DNA of 64,000 bases from an uncultured Porphyromonadaceae bacterium (GTDB taxonomy: Bacteria > Bacteroidota > Bacteroidia > Bacteroidales > UBA11471), in the NCBI GenBank assembly GCA_900542765.1, contig UQOX01000009.1, positions 1 through 64,000 on the forward strand, written 5' to 3'. The position numbers and the translations under genes are program-made. The notes beneath the pieces are model-generated. The model searched no databases. It had not been told where the DNA came from and saw nothing but the letters and a program-made list of their open reading frames with translations. Of this stretch, positions 61,879-64,000 are shown one piece after another; within the stretch, counting starts at the first letter, position 1; every line of letters starts with the position of its first letter.

Positions 61879-62775
61879 TCAATCATTGAGCTCGAACGGT
61901 TGGCTCCCGATGAGTTGTGTGTCGGCATAGATGATTACATCATAACGACCCGCGGTCAGATATTCTTCGACTTTCCAGTTGAAATACATTTTTTCGTTGT
62001 TGCCCGTGTAATCGATAATTTGTTGCAAGGAGTAGTAACACTCTTTGCCGTCGAGGGTGAATGTGTTGCTGCGGTCTTTGACCAAGGTCGAGCCGTCGGG
62101 CTTTACGATGCACACATAGATTTTCTTTTCGCCTGTCGCGGCCATGATATTGCGGGCGATGGCAAAATTTATCCTCAGCCGCGACACTTTGTCTTTGTCG
62201 CTGGTTTTGCGGCCGCGCTTGTTGAGCGGTTGTATGTCGATGTCGATGGCTTCGAGGCGGGAAGCCTGCGATACCTTTTCGTTGAGCTCATGGTTGTCTT
62301 TTTGCAGTTTCGAGGCTTCGTCCGATGCTTTGCGGTAGCGTTGCAGGGCGTCGTTTTTCTCGGCTTGCAGCTGGCGGTTTTCCCGGTTGAGGGAGTCGAT
62401 GGCTGCCTGGTATGTTTTGATGTTGCTGCGCAGGTCGTGCAACACCTCTTGCAGGGAGTCGATGGTGATGGCGTCGATGTTCTTGCGGTTGCGTAGCTCT
62501 TCGAGCAGCCGCTGCACGCGGGCCTTTTCGCGGTCGAGCCTCAATATGAGCGAGTCGTTGCGGAGCCACACGGGATTGTTTTCGTATTGCCTGTATTCGT
62601 CGAAGATGGCGGTATATTCTTCTTCGAGTTTGGCCCGTTCCTTTTCGATGTTCACCTGTTCCTTGAAGTTCTTCATTTCCGAGCGTTGTAAGTAGACATA
62701 GGTCAGGAGCGCACCGGTAAGTATTATCAGTACGGCGCTGATAATAAGCCAAATGATAGAAACCTGTTTTTTCAT
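61879..62775 (-). CDS. Membrane-anchored coiled-coil protein, function unknown
   Basis: A 298-residue protein with one N-terminal transmembrane helix (about 8-28). A long coiled coil (about 35-180) contains KEQVNIEKERAKLEEEYTAIF and RENRQLQAEKNDALQRYRKASDEASKLQ. A C-terminal beta domain (about 195-298) has IYVCIVKPDGSTLVKDRSNTFTLDGKECYYS and EEYLTAGRYDVIIYADTQLIGSQPF, resembling a small carbohydrate- or protein-binding sandwich. I do not recognise the family. A promoter lies at 62882-62912. It is transcribed alone. Confidence 0.7.
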   Translation of the reverse strand: MKKQVSIIWLIISAVLIILTGALLTYVYLQRSEMKNFKEQVNIEKERAKLEEEYTAIFDEYRQYENNPVWLRNDSLILRLDREKARVQRLLEELRNRKNIDAITIDSLQEVLHDLRSNIKTYQAAIDSLNRENRQLQAEKNDALQRYRKASDEASKLQKDNHELNEKVSQASRLEAIDIDIQPLNKRGRKTSDKDKVSRLRINFAIARNIMAATGEKKIYVCIVKPDGSTLVKDRSNTFTLDGKECYYSLQQIIDYTGNNEKMYFNWKVEEYLTAGRYDVIIYADTQLIGSQPFELND

Positions 62776-62881
62776 TCTTTCTTGTTTTGAGATGCAGGTG
62801 AATCTTCCCGGAGACTTCGTTCGTAGGGGCTTGCGGAATTTTTATGGCGTGTATGGCCCGGGGGGAAGAGACAATACAAGG

Positions 62882-62912
62882 CAAAGATAATCACTTCTGT
62901 TACATGAAAAAA
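62882..62912 (-). promoter_or_regulatory. Promoter of the membrane coiled-coil gene
   Basis: TATCTTTG on the minus strand (62882-62889) with TTTT 19 nt upstream (62909-62912) in the -33 position. Confidence 0.5.
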
Positions 62913-63005
62913 GCCGCAGCTCTCCTTTTTTTATAAAAAATACTTTTTAGGAAATTCTTCACTAAAATAAAACTCCTGTTGCCCTTTATTCCTTTGAAAA
63001 TATGT

Positions 63006-63013
63006 TATCTTTG
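63006..63013 (+). promoter_or_regulatory. -7 box of the PASTA gene
   Basis: TATCTTTG, 30 nt before the GTG start at 63043. The -33 region (TTTA at 62985-62988, 17 nt upstream) is weak. Confidence 0.5.
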
Positions 63014-63042
63014 CAGCAATTCTTCGAAAAAAACAACTCCCT

Positions 63043-63684
63043 GTGAAAGTGTGTATTCGTTTTTTGTCGCTCGGATTACATATCCTCATCATGTTGGCGG
63101 TCGCTGTCGTGGCTGTCGTGGCTCTTTTCTTTTGGCTCGGGCGGTACACCCGTCACGGTGATGCTGTCGAGGTGCCCGATGTATGTGGCCTCTATTATCT
63201 CGATGCCGATGTGGCGTTGGCCGAGGGCGGCATGCATTCGATGGTCATCGACTCGATGTATATCGACGGGGTCGATAAAGGTCTTGTGCTCGACCAGGTG
63301 CCCCGGGCGGGAAGTACGGTGAAGAGCGGTCGCACGGTCTACCTCACCATCAATGCCCTCAGTCCCCGCAAAGTGACGATACCCGAGTTGAAAAATCTCT
63401 CCTACCGTCAGGCCGAAGCCATTGTCAAAGGCTTGGGAATGGCCGCTCCGCAGATTATCTATTGGAACTCCGAGTATAAGGATTTGGTCTTGAACGTCAT
63501 GGCCGACGGGCGTCCCGTCGAGGCCGGTGACCGGTTGCCCGTGACGGCTCGCATCACCTTCTCGGTGGGCAATGGCATATATGCACCCACTCGCAAGATG
63601 ATTGCACCGAAGGACTCCCTGGCGGCCGATTCGCTGAGGGTCGATTCACTCTCTCAGGTTCCCTCGTTGTTACCCCCGCTTTAA
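63043..63684 (+). CDS. PASTA-domain membrane protein
   Basis: A 213-residue protein with an N-terminal transmembrane helix (about 8-32) and two extracytoplasmic PASTA domains: about residues 42-105 (VEVPDVCGLYYLDADVALAEGGM, VLDQVPRAGSTVKSGRTVYLTIN) and 108-178 (VTIPELKNLSYRQAEAIVKGLGM). PASTA domains bind muropeptides or cell-wall fragments. Unlike the Gram-positive proteins there is no kinase domain. The start is GTG at 63043; the first ATG is 16 codons in and would cut the helix. It lies 11 bp before the pseudouridine synthase gene, an order common in Bacteroidota. Confidence 0.88.
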   Translation: MKVCIRFLSLGLHILIMLAVAVVAVVALFFWLGRYTRHGDAVEVPDVCGLYYLDADVALAEGGMHSMVIDSMYIDGVDKGLVLDQVPRAGSTVKSGRTVYLTINALSPRKVTIPELKNLSYRQAEAIVKGLGMAAPQIIYWNSEYKDLVLNVMADGRPVEAGDRLPVTARITFSVGNGIYAPTRKMIAPKDSLAADSLRVDSLSQVPSLLPPL

Positions 63685-63695
63685 CTCGTTCCGAA

Positions 63696-64000
63696 ATGGA
63701 AGACGAGATCAGATACGATGAAGATATAGAGCTCGACGACGGGGATTCCCGGCAAATGTATGAGCATTACAAGTTTGTCGCCGACAAGGGGCAGGAGTTG
63801 TTGCGCATCGACAAGTTCCTCGTGGCCCGCACGGGCAATGTCTCCCGCAACCGCATACAGCAAGCCGCCGAGGCCGGTTGCATTCTGGTCAACGGTAAAC
63901 CGGTAAAATCGAACTACCGGGTCAAGCCCCTCGATGTCGTCTCCATCGTCATGGACCGGCCTCCTTATGAAAACGAAATCCTTCCCGAAAACATTCCCCT
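63696..64000 (+). CDS. RluA-family pseudouridine synthase (RluD type), 5' part
   Basis: The start of a gene cut by the window end; 101 codons are visible without a stop. After an acidic start (MEDEIRYDEDIELDDGDSRQ) residues about 35-90 form an S4 RNA-binding domain (ELLRIDKFLVARTGNVSRNR, AAEAGCILVNGKPVKSNYRVKP). The beginning of the catalytic domain (PYENEILPENIPL) follows. RluD-type enzymes modify uridines in 23S rRNA helix 69. It is probably co-transcribed with the PASTA gene. Confidence 0.88.
   Translation, partial: MEDEIRYDEDIELDDGDSRQMYEHYKFVADKGQELLRIDKFLVARTGNVSRNRIQQAAEAGCILVNGKPVKSNYRVKPLDVVSIVMDRPPYENEILPENIP

Noticed and set aside
1..64000. CRISPR array, prophage or insertion sequence
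   Set aside because: No regularly spaced repeats, no phage structural genes and no transposase were seen anywhere in the window.

Overview
The window is a 64 kb chromosomal stretch from a member of the Bacteroidota, most likely order Bacteroidales. Evidence for this is the Bacteroidota promoter grammar (TTTG, 18-20 nt, then TAnnTTTG) in front of many genes, the weak Shine-Dalgarno signals, the lipoprotein-rich envelope set, a 2,474-residue SprA with its Plug partner and GldH, a GH3-serine hydrolase fusion, DUF5723 and DUF4890 proteins, and the ruvA-sprA and ricT-gldH gene orders. The fairly GC-rich coding DNA would fit a Barnesiella-like genome, but that is an inference. Nearly everything looks like core chromosome. 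I saw no insertion sequence, prophage, CRISPR array, integrase or rRNA.

Layout. 1-7 kb: 3' end of a tRNA-Leu, manC, a degenerate flavodoxin-like gene, a GH3/serine hydrolase, a 5'-nucleotidase and rplS. 7-18 kb: a DUF5723 outer-membrane protein with a large lipoprotein, an MsbA-like ABC exporter, a TonB-receptor-like barrel behind a structured leader, and apbE. 18-26 kb: an aminotransferase, a Crp/Fnr regulator, a MarC protein, and a glycogen/starch operon (debranching enzyme, GT4, GH57) whose promoter carries two 12-bp repeats 50 bp apart. 26-31 kb: an operon of XRE-cupin regulator, acyl-CoA synthetase and proB, then an FHA protein and a GlmU-like protein. 31.5-32.5 kb: a small foreign-looking cassette with a DpnD/PcfM-like protein and a winged-helix/nuclease-like gene interrupted by one in-frame stop codon. 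32.5-43 kb: sprA, ruvA, bactofilin, a candidate small RNA, folB and the T9SS plug protein. 43-46 kb: tRNA-Arg, ung, a C_GCAxxG_C_C protein, a DUF4890 protein and a divergent LpxA paralogue. 46-52 kb: an RND efflux operon with which the LpxA paralogue appears to be co-transcribed. 52-56.5 kb: a coiled-coil protein, zapA, rny, ricT and gldH. 56.6-61.5 kb: TolC, HlyD and two ABC-2 permeases without an ATPase. 61.9-64 kb: a coiled-coil membrane protein, a PASTA protein and the start of a pseudouridine synthase.

Functional themes. Envelope biogenesis dominates: T9SS translocon parts (SprA, Plug, GldH), two tripartite efflux systems, LpxA-like acylation and wall recycling. RNA turnover is the second theme, with RNase Y next to a RicT (YaaT) homologue that carries a basic Asn/Arg-rich tail, resembling the B. 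subtilis Y-complex partnership. Storage polysaccharide metabolism is the third. The best leads for something undescribed are the interrupted DpnD-nuclease cassette, the structured leader at 13704-13809, the candidate sRNA at 41273-41365, the rny-ricT pair and the LpxA paralogue in the RND operon.
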